Source: Pseudoalteromonas shioyasakiensis
GTDB lineage: Bacteria > Pseudomonadota > Gammaproteobacteria > Enterobacterales > Alteromonadaceae
Direction: 5' to 3'
Assembly: GCF_001550135.1 (NCBI RefSeq)
Contig: NZ_LRUE01000015.1
Location: 248,001 to 312,000 of the forward strand
DNA: 64,000 bases
The notes beneath the pieces were generated by a model. The model was given only the letters and a program-made list of their open reading frames with translations. It did no database searches and had not been told where the DNA came from. Every line of letters starts with the position of its first letter. The first letter of the stretch is position 1. Positions 30,100 through 39,127 of the stretch are shown here, one piece after another. The position numbers and the translations under genes were made by a program.

Positions 30100-30510
30100 T
30101 CAGTCTTTGTTTTGCTTCTCTTTTTCTTCTTTTTCTACTTGTTGATCAATCTCTTTAATCGACTTATTGATATTGAATGAGCTAGGTAGCACATCAACAC
30201 CAACCCATTGCCCCAGTTTTACAACCAAAGGAATTGTCACGGGTGCAAAGGGTAATACAGCAAATACGCCCAAACCGAGTCCTTTTAATATATCTAAAAA
30301 TTGCTCATTGGCAGTATGCAATTCTTCTTTAGTAGCTTGGCCTTGGGTGTATCGCCTATAGATATGAAGCATCTCTTTTGTTTCTTGCTTTTCTTGGGCA
30401 AGTGCGATTTTAAGTGCTACCATAGCGCGCTTGAAGCGTAGAGTCTGACGCTTTTTGGTAATTTTAGCCACTCTGAATGGGGCTCGATGAATAACTTTGT
30501 ATAATCGCAT
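30100..30510 (-). CDS. LETM1-like domain protein
   Basis: About 136 residues from the ATG at 30510 (upstream in-frame ATGs at 30549 and 30531 are possible). Long basic helices precede a C-terminal LPFAPVTIPLVVKLGQ..GVDVLPSSF segment, the core of the LETM1 ribosome-binding domain. In bacteria these proteins are uncharacterised; they lack the mitochondrial transmembrane part. Ends with a highly charged Glu/Lys tail. Confidence 0.7.
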   Translation of the reverse strand: MRLYKVIHRAPFRVAKITKKRQTLRFKRAMVALKIALAQEKQETKEMLHIYRRYTQGQATKEELHTANEQFLDILKGLGLGVFAVLPFAPVTIPLVVKLGQWVGVDVLPSSFNINKSIKEIDQQVEKEEKEKQNKD

Positions 30511-30616
30511 TTGGTTATTTTCACACAGCATGTGAAGTTCACAAAGCATAATTTACTTATATTAGTTTTTGTTTTATTCTTAATACTCTATTCGTAATTA
30601 TTTTTCAGTATTAAAC

Positions 30617-30769
30617 ATGAACACACCTATACAACAGGCTGAGCCAAAACCCCAAAAGCCGGCCCCAGATGAATGTTGTGGTGGTGGTAGTTGTTGCCCA
30701 TGTGTTTGGGATGAATACCGAGAAAAATTAAAGCAATGGCAATTAAACAACATTCCGCAACAAGCCTAA
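30617..30769 (+). CDS. Small cysteine-rich protein, oxidoreductase-like (OXLD1-type) domain
   Basis: A 50-residue frame beginning MNTPIQQAEPKP with the core CCGGGSCCPCVWDEY, followed by a charged helix. The CCGxGCxxCVWD-type core is that of the small oxidoreductase-like domain found in many bacteria and in eukaryotic OXLD1. Five cysteines could bind a metal or an Fe-S cluster. It is too short for most gene callers. The motif makes it convincing although no strong ribosome site is visible. Confidence 0.75.
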   Translation: MNTPIQQAEPKPQKPAPDECCGGGSCCPCVWDEYREKLKQWQLNNIPQQA

Positions 30770-31066
30770 TAGACCGTTCCAAATCCAATTTCGCTTAAAA
30801 ACCAATCAAAAAATTCCTTTTTTAAAATATTTTTAGATATTTTATATACTTTCTTACGCTTAAAAGAAAAAACAAGAATAAATTATCCCTTTTGATTTCA
30901 TGCACATAATTAAAAAAACAATAATAACGTGCAAATAAAAACGCCAAAAACAACATCGCATTAACAATTTGCAAAATAAATTTACAGGCTGTATAAGAGA
31001 TTTACACCAAGTTTATTATTTAACTTCGGTGACATAATCATAAATATTCTAACTGGGGAAGTCAGA
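30770..31066 (+). other. AT-rich leader before TonB receptor
   Basis: 297 bases without a gene, very rich in A and T, ending in a good ribosome site (GGGGAAG) 7 bp before the receptor ATG. Several weak -10-like boxes are visible and none stands out. I see no convincing Fur box. Confidence 0.4.
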
Positions 31067-33652
31067 ATGAAATTCAAAAATAATGCGCTACAACAAGCAA
31101 TTAAATTTGCTCTAGCGACAACAACAGCAGGTCTGTTTGTGTCGGGTTCGGTTGTTGCTGCAGAGCAAGCAGCAGAAGAAACGAAAGTTAACAAAAACGT
31201 AGAAAAAATTGCCGTGGTAGGTACTCGTTCTGCGCCACGTTCAATCGGTGATTCACCGGTGCCAATTGATATCATTGGTGGTGAAGAGCTAGATAAAGGC
31301 GGCAACACCGATATGCTAGAGCTTTTAAAAGGCTCAGTTCCTTCTTTTAACGTTCACCAAAACCCAATTAGTGATGCAGCGTCACTTGTACGCCCTGCTA
31401 ACTTACGTGGTCTTCCTTCTGACAGCACATTAATACTTGTTAATGGTAAACGTCGTCATCGCGCATCAGTTATTGCCTTCTTAGGTGGTGGTATCAATGA
31501 TGGTGCTCAAGGTGCTGATATCTCAGTTATTCCAAGTATTGCCCTAAAGCAAGTAGAAGTACTTCGTGACGGTGCTGCGGCACAATACGGTTCTGATGCA
31601 ATCGCTGGTGTAATGAACTTTGTATTAAAAGATGCCTCTGAAGGTGGTTCATTCGAAATTCGTCAAGGCGAATACTACGAAGGTGATGGCGATACAACAC
31701 AAATTTCAGGTAACGTAGGTCTACCATTTACCGATAGTGGTTTTGCTAACTTAAGCTTCCAATATAAAACAGCTGATGCAACTAGCCGTTCAGTACAACG
31801 CCCTGATGCTGCGGCACTTAACGCAGCTGGTGTACCTGAAGTATCTTCTTTAGCACAAATTTGGGGGGCACCTGAAGTTGATGATGATATTACAATCTTT
31901 GGTAACATTGGTCTTGAGTTAAGCAACTCATCTGAATTCTACATGTTTGGTAACTACTCTGAGCGTGACGTACGTGGTGGTTTCTACTATCGTAACCCAC
32001 ACACTCGCCCAGGTGTTTACTCAAATGACGGCGGTGAAACACTGCTTGTTGGTGATTTAACTGGCGATATGAGCGGTAACTGTCCTACCGATATCATGAT
32101 TGATGATAACGTTTTAGATAACCAAAGATACATCGATCTAGTTGCTAACAACCCAGACTGTTTTGCATTTAACGAAATGCTTCCAGGCGGTTTTACACCT
32201 AACTTCGGTGGTAACATCACAGATACTGCATTAACAATTGGTACTAAAGGTGAAATCACTTCTGGTTTCCTTGAAGGTGCTTACTATGACTTAAGCGGTA
32301 CAGTTGGTTACAACGAATCTCGTTACTTCATCTACGACACAATCAATGCATCATTAGGCCCAGAAAGCCCGCGCGATTTCAGCCCAGGTAAATACTCACA
32401 GTTAGAGAAAAACTTTAACGCAGATTTATCAAAAGGTTTTGACTTTGGCTTAGCTTACGATGTAAACGTTGCCGGTGGTCTAGAATGGCACGAAGAAACA
32501 TTCACAGTTGTTTCTGGTGACGAAGCGTCTTTCACAGCTGGCCCACTAACAGAACAAGGTTTTGGTATCGGTTCAAATGGTTTCCCTGGTTTCAAACCAT
32601 CTGATGCGGGCGAGTATACACGTCGTAACTATGCTGCATACGTTGATGTTGAAGCACCATTCACAGAAGACTTCCTAATGGGCTTAGCACTACGTTATGA
32701 AGATTATGATTCATTTGGTTCAACAACTAACTACAAGTTAACTGGTCAATACCACTTAACTGAAGACTTAAACATTCGTGGTTCAATCAGTACAGGTTTC
32801 CGTGCACCAACTGTTGGTCAAGCAAATGTAAGTAACGTTCAAACAAACCTAAGCAGCGGTGTTCTTGTTGACTCAGCACTTTTACCACCAACAAACCCAA
32901 TTGCCGTGCAATTAGGTGGTACAGAGCTTGAACCTGAAGAATCACAAAGCTATACATTTGGTGCAGTTTGGACAATTGGTGACTTATTCTTCACAGTTGA
33001 CTACTACAACATCCAAGTTGATGACCGTATCAGTCAATCAGATAAAATTGAGTTAAGCCAAGCTGATAAAGACACACTTGAAGCAGCAGGCGTACCAAAC
33101 GTACAAAACTTAGCGCAAGTAAGCTTCTTCACGAATGACTTTGATACAACAACCCAAGGTGTTGATGCTGTAGCTAACTACTCAACTGATTTGTTAGGCG
33201 GTAGCTCAACATTCAGCTTAGCGTATAACTGGAACGACACTGAAGTAACTAAGTCAACAGACATTACTGGTGAGTTTAAAGTAAGCCGTTTAGAAAATGA
33301 CTTACCAAATCACCGAGCAACGCTTAGCTGGGCACAACAGTGGGAGAATTTCTCTGCATTTACACGTGTTAACTACTATGGCGAATACCAAGGCGTACAC
33401 GTAGATTACGATGCAACAGCGAAAACAGCTGATGCTGCAGTAACGATTGATGCAGAAGTGACTTACTTCCTAACTGAAGAGCTTAGCTTCTCTGTAGGTG
33501 CGACAAACTTATTCGACCAAGAAGCAGAGAAACTTGATTTCTATGACAGTACTGGCATCCCTAACAATAACTGGGGTGGTAAATACTACGAAACGTCGCC
33601 ATATGGTATCAACGGCGGCTTCTATTACGTGAAAGCTACGTATACTTTCTAA
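31067..33652 (+). CDS. Large TonB-dependent receptor
   Basis: 861 residues with a signal peptide ending VVAA (about 33), a TonB-box-like start (EKIAVVGTR), a plug with PIDIIGGEELDKGGNTDMLELLK and VEVLRDGAAAQYGSDAIAGVMNF, and a long barrel ending YVKATYTF. The size, large extracellular loops and codon-biased, evenly spaced sequence suggest a highly expressed nutrient receptor as in other Pseudoalteromonas. Ligand unknown. Followed by two inverted repeats and the TPR-sulfotransferase, a pairing often seen for such receptors. Confidence 0.9.
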   Translation: MKFKNNALQQAIKFALATTTAGLFVSGSVVAAEQAAEETKVNKNVEKIAVVGTRSAPRSIGDSPVPIDIIGGEELDKGGNTDMLELLKGSVPSFNVHQNPISDAASLVRPANLRGLPSDSTLILVNGKRRHRASVIAFLGGGINDGAQGADISVIPSIALKQVEVLRDGAAAQYGSDAIAGVMNFVLKDASEGGSFEIRQGEYYEGDGDTTQISGNVGLPFTDSGFANLSFQYKTADATSRSVQRPDAAALNAAGVPEVSSLAQIWGAPEVDDDITIFGNIGLELSNSSEFYMFGNYSERDVRGGFYYRNPHTRPGVYSNDGGETLLVGDLTGDMSGNCPTDIMIDDNVLDNQRYIDLVANNPDCFAFNEMLPGGFTPNFGGNITDTALTIGTKGEITSGFLEGAYYDLSGTVGYNESRYFIYDTINASLGPESPRDFSPGKYSQLEKNFNADLSKGFDFGLAYDVNVAGGLEWHEETFTVVSGDEASFTAGPLTEQGFGIGSNGFPGFKPSDAGEYTRRNYAAYVDVEAPFTEDFLMGLALRYEDYDSFGSTTNYKLTGQYHLTEDLNIRGSISTGFRAPTVGQANVSNVQTNLSSGVLVDSALLPPTNPIAVQLGGTELEPEESQSYTFGAVWTIGDLFFTVDYYNIQVDDRISQSDKIELSQADKDTLEAAGVPNVQNLAQVSFFTNDFDTTTQGVDAVANYSTDLLGGSSTFSLAYNWNDTEVTKSTDITGEFKVSRLENDLPNHRATLSWAQQWENFSAFTRVNYYGEYQGVHVDYDATAKTADAAVTIDAEVTYFLTEELSFSVGATNLFDQEAEKLDFYDSTGIPNNNWGGKYYETSPYGINGGFYYVKATYTF

Positions 33653-33661
33653 ATAGAACAG

Positions 33662-33691
33662 CTTTCTAGGTTGAGCAATCAACCTAGAAAG
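33662..33691. repeat. Perfect inverted repeat after the TonB receptor
   Basis: CTTTCTAGGTTG-agcaat-CAACCTAGAAAG, a 12-bp perfect stem without a T-run, 9 bp after the receptor stop. Probably a 3'-end mRNA hairpin. Confidence 0.7.
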
Positions 33692-33732
33692 TCGATACCC
33701 CGGATTTATTCTGGATATTTATAGTTAACCAA

Positions 33733-33756
33733 GGCGAAAGACATTTCGCCTTTTTC
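33733..33756 (+). terminator. Rho-independent terminator of the TonB receptor
   Basis: GGCGAAA-gaca-TTTCGCC stem followed by TTTTT, in front of the TPR-sulfotransferase start. Confidence 0.75.
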
Positions 33757-33797
33757 GTTTTATAGTAAATAAAAATAACAAATAACCCGCCATTCCT

Positions 33798-35282
33798 ATG
33801 CTGTTACAAAAAGCGAATCAACTACTGAATGAAAACAAGCTTAAAGAGGCTGAGTTTCATTTTAAAACCATTCTCGATTCAGATCCTGAAAATGGCGAAG
33901 CGTTATTTGGATTGGGCCGTATTGCACTGCGTTTAGAACGTTATGATGCTGCGGTTTACCTTCTACAAAGAGCCTGTGAACGACTACCTCACATGCTTGA
34001 ACCGCTCCATGCTCTTGCCGATGCTTTTAATGGCGTGCATTCACCGCAAGATGCATTAACTGTACTAGAATATGCTAAATCAATTGCCAGCCATAACCCT
34101 GAGCCACATTACTATCTTGCTCAGCATTATCTAACCTATGGTGAGCTAGACAAAGCGTACATTATTTTAAAGCATGCCCTTGGTATGGGAAATTACCCTG
34201 TAAAAGCATACATTTTATTTGAGTTAGTGCAGTTTGGACGTTTTAACAACGAACAAAATTACATAAATGAGCTACACCAGTTTTTAACTTTAACCAATAA
34301 TCTGCGCTTAAAAATGGTGTGTTATTATGCACTGGGTAAAAGCTATGATCAGTTAAATGATACAGGACAAGCTTTTAACTACTTCAGCCTTGCTAATAAG
34401 CTACAAACAAAACTCACGCAGTTTAAAACCCGTGACTTAGTACCATTTTATCAGCGCATCATAGAGCAAAATACTGCCGAGCTAATTGATGCCAGAGACA
34501 AAACATTCACAGGCACAATCACACCCATTTTTATAATTGGCATGCCAAGAAGTGGCTCAACGCTGGTAGAGCAAATGCTGGCAAGCCACAATGACTTTGC
34601 CAGCCTTGGCGAAGATGCCAGTATCAGTAATCAGGTTGTTGCATACCTTGAACAACAAACGCAACTCCCCTACCCAGATTGCTTAGCAGAGCTGAACCAA
34701 GGGCTAATTAACAATGCCCGCAATATTTATATTGAACGAATAAAGCAAGCCCCAGTTGTGCGCCCCTTTATGATCAATAAGCTACCAGCTAACTATCAGT
34801 CACTTGGATTGATTTACTTACTCTTTCCTAACGCCAAGTTTATTAATATGCAGCGCGAGTATAATGCAATGGCTTGGTCAGTTTTTAGCAACTATTTTGC
34901 TGAAAACGAACCTTATTTTTGTTCACTCCCAGAGTTTAAACAGTATTTTGATTTGTATCAGCAGTTAATGGAGCATTGGCAAAACGTGATGCCAGAGGCG
35001 GTTTTTGATTTAAGCTATGAAGCACTTATCAGTGACAGCGAACAAACACTAACAGCCCTGTGTAAGTTCTTAAACATTGAGTACAGCACACAGTTTTTAG
35101 ATTTTTATAAGTCAAAAAAACCGGTGGCAACGCTCAGCAAAACGGCTGTAAGACAGCCGTTAAGTGATAAAGCATTAGAGAAATACAAACGCTACGAGAG
35201 CGCAATGCACACGCTTATGCGTGAGTCTCAAACCAGTTCAACAAGTCAACAAATTGATCAAAACGCGCCTGTGGGTGAGTAA
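33798..35282 (+). CDS. TPR-sulfotransferase fusion
   Basis: 494 residues. Five or so tetratricopeptide repeats fill residues 1-210, followed by a sulfotransferase domain with the PAPS phosphate-binding loop GMPRSGSTL at 248-256 and a second motif near INMQREY. Family members transfer sulfate from PAPS to peptides, glycans or small molecules. Its position just after a TonB receptor is recurrent in this lineage, though a shared function is only inferred. The last 68 bp overlap the convergent hydrolase gene. Confidence 0.87.
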   Translation: MLLQKANQLLNENKLKEAEFHFKTILDSDPENGEALFGLGRIALRLERYDAAVYLLQRACERLPHMLEPLHALADAFNGVHSPQDALTVLEYAKSIASHNPEPHYYLAQHYLTYGELDKAYIILKHALGMGNYPVKAYILFELVQFGRFNNEQNYINELHQFLTLTNNLRLKMVCYYALGKSYDQLNDTGQAFNYFSLANKLQTKLTQFKTRDLVPFYQRIIEQNTAELIDARDKTFTGTITPIFIIGMPRSGSTLVEQMLASHNDFASLGEDASISNQVVAYLEQQTQLPYPDCLAELNQGLINNARNIYIERIKQAPVVRPFMINKLPANYQSLGLIYLLFPNAKFINMQREYNAMAWSVFSNYFAENEPYFCSLPEFKQYFDLYQQLMEHWQNVMPEAVFDLSYEALISDSEQTLTALCKFLNIEYSTQFLDFYKSKKPVATLSKTAVRQPLSDKALEKYKRYESAMHTLMRESQTSSTSQQIDQNAPVGE

Positions 35283-36117
35283 GCATATTTATGTGATCAT
35301 AATCGACCTTATGGCCAAACTTACGGCCATAAATGGTCATCGTTTGCTTGCCGATGCCCGACTCTTCCATAAATTTTTCAATATCAATCGGCTGGCATAG
35401 GGCTTTATCTTTAATACCCGCCACATGCATAATGGGCGGCAGCGCCTTATCAGCTAATGCGTTGGCGTAATCAAAGCCATCGTCAGTATCGACCCAAGGT
35501 TTACGCTTAGCCCACTGCATACTTTGATAATGTGATTTACGGGTTTCATCATCACTGCCCCATTTCAGCTTTTTAGCAGGCACAAAACCATGCTTACGGG
35601 CAACTAATGGCGCCAAACCATACCAAATCAAATTACCTTGAATATACTTGCTTGGGTGATGGTTATACAAAGACCGTTTAGAACCAAAATAACCGCAGGC
35701 TTTCACATCATCAATCAACTCAGGAAAACGGGCAAACACACTGTTCATTAACACCCCGCCCCACGAGTGCGCCACCCAATAACGCGCAGGCTCGCCTTCA
35801 AGCTGCTTAATTTTATCTAAAAATGCAGGGATATCTTCTAAAATAGCCTCGGTTTGACCATACTTTGCATGCTTTGAAATCGCAGGTTTACTCTCACCAC
35901 GACCACGTAAATCTGCCACATAGCAAACATAGCCATGCTCAGCTAAAAATGGCGCTAAACCTTTATTGCTGTGGGTGTAAAAGATTTTGCCATTTTCAAC
36001 GGCACCATGCATAAAAAACACCGCAGGGCCTTTCGCATCAGTCTTACTGATACGGCGTAAATGTAAGGTTTGGCTTTCGGCGAGTTTAATAAACACCGAT
36101 TCTTGTTTAATCGTCAC
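35215..36117 (-). CDS. Alpha/beta hydrolase
   Basis: 300 residues with the alpha/beta-hydrolase order: oxyanion strand VFFMHGAVENGKIFY, DLRGRGES, nucleophile elbow VAHSWGGVLMN (Ser), a late Asp near GIKDKAL and a His at DYDHINML. No signal peptide, so cytosolic esterase or lipase-like. Its 3' end overlaps the sulfotransferase by 68 bp in the opposite direction. It is the last ordinary gene before the integron. Confidence 0.88.
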   Translation of the reverse strand: MTIKQESVFIKLAESQTLHLRRISKTDAKGPAVFFMHGAVENGKIFYTHSNKGLAPFLAEHGYVCYVADLRGRGESKPAISKHAKYGQTEAILEDIPAFLDKIKQLEGEPARYWVAHSWGGVLMNSVFARFPELIDDVKACGYFGSKRSLYNHHPSKYIQGNLIWYGLAPLVARKHGFVPAKKLKWGSDDETRKSHYQSMQWAKRKPWVDTDDGFDYANALADKALPPIMHVAGIKDKALCQPIDIEKFMEESGIGKQTMTIYGRKFGHKVDYDHINMLTHPQARFDQFVDLLNWFETHA

Positions 36118-36526
36118 GTTTGACCTTTTTATTCTTATAGACTCATCGTACCAGTGTTAAGTTACGCCAGTCTATTCAGCAAAGCAAGTTTTGGTGTGTG
36201 GCGATTGCCATTCAAAATGAGAATCTCAGGCACGATGAGATTTTGACTAAATTGTAACACCAATGCAGAGCCATTATTTATCGATGTTAGAAGTTCGAGT
36301 TACAGAAGCCTTTGGCTAAATGATCTCTAACAAAAAGGCTATGAAAAAGTGCTGAAGAAGTTTGTTTGGTGATTTTAATGCTACGTAATTAACATATTCT
36401 GGAGAGACGGCATTGTGCCATGTGCGGTCATTAGGCCATCATTGAGTGTGACTAGACGTTGAGCATGACCATATTAGGACAAAAATGTTTAGAGTATTTA
36501 TTTGGTAGCTCAACACTAAGAGACTG
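36118..36526. other. Gene-free edge of the integron
   Basis: About 410 bases between the hydrolase and the last attC site. No convincing frame is present; there is a short dyad (TGAGAATCTCA) near 36220. It may hold decayed cassette material, because GTTA- and TAAC-like triplets recur without clear arms. Confidence 0.4.
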
Positions 36527-36607
36527 ATAATGCTTGGCTAAACTTGTGTAGCGAAGCGAAACTGAGCCAAGCGTTAGCAGTCACACCTTAATTGGCTTGT
36601 TATGTTT
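36527..36607 (-). repeat. attC site, distal end of array
   Basis: Imperfect inverted repeat (GCTTGGCT...AGCCAAGC) bounded by TTGTTATG on the gene side and TAATGC on the outer side. The outer core is mutated (TAATG for TAACG), as expected for the terminal site. Confidence 0.7.
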
Positions 36608-36929
36608 AATCACTAAGGCTAATGACACCCAAATTAAATTTATCCATTTCTTCTGGGTAATTTATTACAGTTGAATAAACCAAAGTTCCATTACAGCTTA
36701 CTGTTACTTTATAAATATCGCTTCTAGATAATACCGTAAATCCTTCATTGAATTTTCCACTTACATCTCGGGTATAAAAGTTATGAATGATTTCGGCATC
36801 ATTGGGGATTAATGAAAGCAAACAGTCTCCTTCTACTTCACCCGAAATAGAAACAACATTTTCACCTATTAATAATAATGAGCATCCGGAAACGACCCCA
36901 ACACAAACGAGAATACAATATCGAATCAT
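36606..36929 (-). CDS. Integron cassette: putative lipoprotein, 107 residues
   Basis: Signal peptide with lipobox-like VVSGC (Cys16) and a beta-rich mature part, perhaps a carboxypeptidase-regulatory-like or Ig-like fold (VVSISGEVEGDC...YKVTVSCNGTLVYST). No family recognised. It lies between two attC sites and its stop abuts the terminal attC, the usual cassette layout. Probably surface or periplasmic. Confidence 0.7.
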   Translation of the reverse strand: MIRYCILVCVGVVSGCSLLLIGENVVSISGEVEGDCLLSLIPNDAEIIHNFYTRDVSGKFNEGFTVLSRSDIYKVTVSCNGTLVYSTVINYPEEMDKFNLGVISLSD

Positions 36930-36939
36930 AAATTAAACA

Positions 36940-37027
36940 TAATGCCATAATAAACAGCGCAAAATATCAGGCTAAACTAAGCGAAGAATGAGCGCAACCC
37001 CGCTGTTCTATGTCCATTGTTTAATTA
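36940..37027 (-). repeat. attC site, degenerate
   Basis: Keeps the AAAATA-CAGGCTAAA...GCGAAGAATGAGCGCAA...CTGTT arms of its neighbours but both cores are altered (TAATGCC outside, TTTAAT inside). Confidence 0.6.
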
Positions 37028-37419
37028 ATTTGTTCTGTTCTCTTTTTAAACTGTACGTATTTAACATGTACTTTATTACCGTCTGTACCAAATGCATTAG
37101 GTAAGACTATTGCTTTTCTCAGCCCTCTTAATATGACCCTTGAATGTATTCGTGGTGGATTAATACTCAATATTTTTAAATTTATTACTTTACCTTCATT
37201 TGATACATCAAATTCCACGGTGGCTTCTGTATTTGTTACTGCACAAGCAGAAGGTAAAGAAGAATTGAACCGTATTGTACTGGGTTCAAAAATACTGTCT
37301 TTACCTTCTATTGGTGCTGCGATGCTTATGGGCTCATCTAGCAAATCAACATCAGGGTCATTGCATGCTTTAGTTACGCCAAATTGGACACCAACCACAA
37401 GTAATAATGTGCTAATCAT
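37021..37419 (-). CDS. Integron cassette: secreted TonB-C-like domain protein
   Basis: 132 residues with a signal peptide (to about VTKA). Residues 63-125 (EATVEFDVSNEGKVINLKIL, then PPRIHSRVILRGLRKAIVLP) follow the pattern of the TonB C-terminal domain: strand, turn, strand, then Ala/Arg-rich helix. A free periplasmic TonB-C-like domain could bind TonB boxes. No anchor or proline-rich spacer is present. Resemblance judged by eye. Confidence 0.65.
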   Translation of the reverse strand: MISTLLLVVGVQFGVTKACNDPDVDLLDEPISIAAPIEGKDSIFEPSTIRFNSSLPSACAVTNTEATVEFDVSNEGKVINLKILSINPPRIHSRVILRGLRKAIVLPNAFGTDGNKVHVKYVQFKKRTEQIN

Positions 37420-37437
37420 TATACCTCCTGAGAATAT

Positions 37438-37560
37438 AACGCCGCGTTAAGGGTGCCGGCACGCAATACATAAGCTTCTGCAATGCACCGTAAACACTGA
37501 ACCCAACGCAAACCAAAAATGCCACGCGTGCCAAATCCCTCTTAAACGCTTTGTTATGTG
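37438..37560 (-). repeat. attC site (long form)
   Basis: TAACGCC at one end and GTTATGTG at the other, with GGCACGC/GCGTGCC inner arms. It is longer than its neighbours at about 120 bp. Confidence 0.7.
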
Positions 37561-38183
37561 CGTACTTCCTGCTTCCAATAATTGTAAAGGTTTTCAATGT
37601 CACAGGAGCAAAGGTGCTTAATACCGCCCTTTAAAACGCTCTCAGGCCAATCCCACCACTGCATTTCAAGCAACATGGCTATCTCTGACTCCGAAAAACG
37701 GAACTTAATATGTTTTGCTGGATTTGAACCGACAACCTCATATGGCGCTACATCTTTGGTTACGACAGCTCTACTTGCGATGATGGCGCCATGACCTATT
37801 TTGACGCCAGACATAATCATTGCTTCTGAACCAATCCAAACATCATTGCCAACTACAGTATCACCTGCGCGTTGAAATCCATCAGTAGCATCGGCGAAAA
37901 TCTCATTGTCTTGGTAAAAGAATGGAAATGTACTAATCCAATCGTTTCTATGCCCCTGATTTCCCGCCATCATAAACACCGCGCCGGAGCCTATTGAACA
38001 GAAACTACCGATAATAAGCTTATCAACATCATCTCTGTCCGGACTGAGATAACGAGCACAGTCATCAAAGCTATGGTTGTGATAGTAACCAGAATAGTAG
38101 CTATGCTTGCCTACAATAATATTCGGGTTTGTCACTTGTTGCTTTAACGTGATCCCCGAAAAAGGAGATTCAAAATAATTCAT
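37554..38183 (-). CDS. catB: Integron cassette: CatB-type xenobiotic acetyltransferase
   Basis: 209 residues with left-handed beta-helix hexapeptide repeats. It carries the CatB motifs [41 protein letters not shown] split over strands, and [18 protein letters not shown]. The catalytic His is His78. CatB enzymes acetylate chloramphenicol from acetyl-CoA and are classic integron cassettes. Related Vat enzymes act on streptogramins, so the drug is inferred. Start and length match CatB (about 210). Confidence 0.9.
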   Translation of the reverse strand: MNYFESPFSGITLKQQVTNPNIIVGKHSYYSGYYHNHSFDDCARYLSPDRDDVDKLIIGSFCSIGSGAVFMMAGNQGHRNDWISTFPFFYQDNEIFADATDGFQRAGDTVVGNDVWIGSEAMIMSGVKIGHGAIIASRAVVTKDVAPYEVVGSNPAKHIKFRFSESEIAMLLEMQWWDWPESVLKGGIKHLCSCDIENLYNYWKQEVRT

Positions 38184-38208
38184 AATCTTAATTTATCCTA
38201 GAAGCACA

Positions 38209-38317
38209 TAACGCTTTGCTAAGGGGCAATTGACTGTTGGCAATACTTGCGCGAAGCGCCAAGCCAACTGTTAATTGTCCCAGTGAGTTTACGAACGAAC
38301 TTGAGCAACTTGTTATA
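38209..38317 (-). repeat. attC site
   Basis: TAACGC...CTTGTTATAAG ends with AACTTGAGC/TTTGCTAAG-type outer arms and a CTTGCGCGAAGCGCCAAG centre. It lies between the cassettes at 37554 and 38313. Confidence 0.75.
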
Positions 38318-38564
38318 AGCCATCTTTAGCACCATGCGTAAACAGTAAAAACTTGGGGGCATAACCCGTAAATACAACATGCCCTGATATATATGACATA
38401 CCAAACGTCACGATACCTAATAGCCAAATACTATGATCATATGGTTCAGTGAACGCAAAAGTTACCGTAGCTAAAATAGCAAACAATGAGAGTACAAAGA
38501 TGAAACCCGCAAGCACCCTAAAAGGAGTTCTAACTTTAGCTAATTGTTCCTTCGGTAAACTCAT
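38313..38564 (-). CDS. Integron cassette: two-helix membrane protein
   Basis: 83 residues from the ATG at 38564; an upstream ATG at 38603 would begin inside the attC core. Two hydrophobic helices (about 20-40 and 48-70) flanked by basic residues. No family recognised. Membrane proteins of this size are common among chromosomal integron cassettes. Confidence 0.65.
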   Translation of the reverse strand: MSLPKEQLAKVRTPFRVLAGFIFVLSLFAILATVTFAFTEPYDHSIWLLGIVTFGMSYISGHVVFTGYAPKFLLFTHGAKDGL

Positions 38565-38579
38565 ATCTTCCTTTGGCTT

Positions 38580-38680
38580 ATAACGCTTGGCTAACCGGCG
38601 CAAAATAGCAGGCTAAAATTAGCGACGAAGGAGCGCAAGCCTGCTGTTTTGCGTCCCTAGGTTTAGGCACTTGTTATGTA
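38580..38680 (-). repeat. attC site
   Basis: TAACGC to CTTGTTATG with arms AAAATAGCAGGCT and AGCCTGCTGTTTT and bulged centre TTAGCGACGAAGGAGCG. Clear member of the family. Confidence 0.88.
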
Positions 38681-39012
38681 TTTTTTAACCTTAGCTTATA
38701 CAAACCAGTTAACCTTTTTGATAAGCCCATACAAATCATCACTGCATAGAGCAATGCAACAATATTCCACCCTAGATAAATTAGAACTCCAGTATTAATA
38801 AAGCTATTAATATACAAAGCCCAACCTAAATTTCGGTCTATTGCTCCTTGGGCAAAGTCAGTACTATTTACTGTAAATAAAGCAACAGTCCCCATTAACG
38901 CAAAAATGAAGAAAAGTACTGAAACAGGATAATAAATCCACACAACTTCAAAATATGCACTTAAAGCGAAGATTATGGTGATTATTGCCCACCTAATTGT
39001 TTTCATACTCAA
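38674..39012 (-). CDS. Integron cassette: small membrane protein
   Basis: 112 residues with three to four hydrophobic helices (8-22, 25-45, 65-80, 82-97), ending in a basic tail. Unknown family. Flanked by two near-identical attC sites. Confidence 0.65.
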   Translation of the reverse strand: MSMKTIRWAIITIIFALSAYFEVVWIYYPVSVLFFIFALMGTVALFTVNSTDFAQGAIDRNLGWALYINSFINTGVLIYLGWNIVALLYAVMICMGLSKRLTGLYKLRLKNT

Positions 39013-39027
39013 AACCTAAGAAATACA

Positions 39028-39127
39028 TAACGCTTGCCGTAAACGGCACAAAATAGCAGGCTAAAATTAGCGACGAAGGAGCACAAGCCTGCTGTTTTGT
39101 GTCCTTTGTTTAACGGCCTTGTTAGCA
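39028..39127 (-). repeat. attC site
   Basis: TAACGCTTGCCGTAAACGGC end, GCAGGCT/AGCCTGC arms and GCCTTGTTAGC end. Nearly the same as the site at 38580. Confidence 0.88.

Noticed and set aside
36118..36526. A gene between the hydrolase and the array
   Set aside because: No frame of useful length with a start, ribosome site or family match.
37412..37603. A 63-codon frame across the long attC
   Set aside because: It is made mostly of attC sequence and joins two cassette ends.
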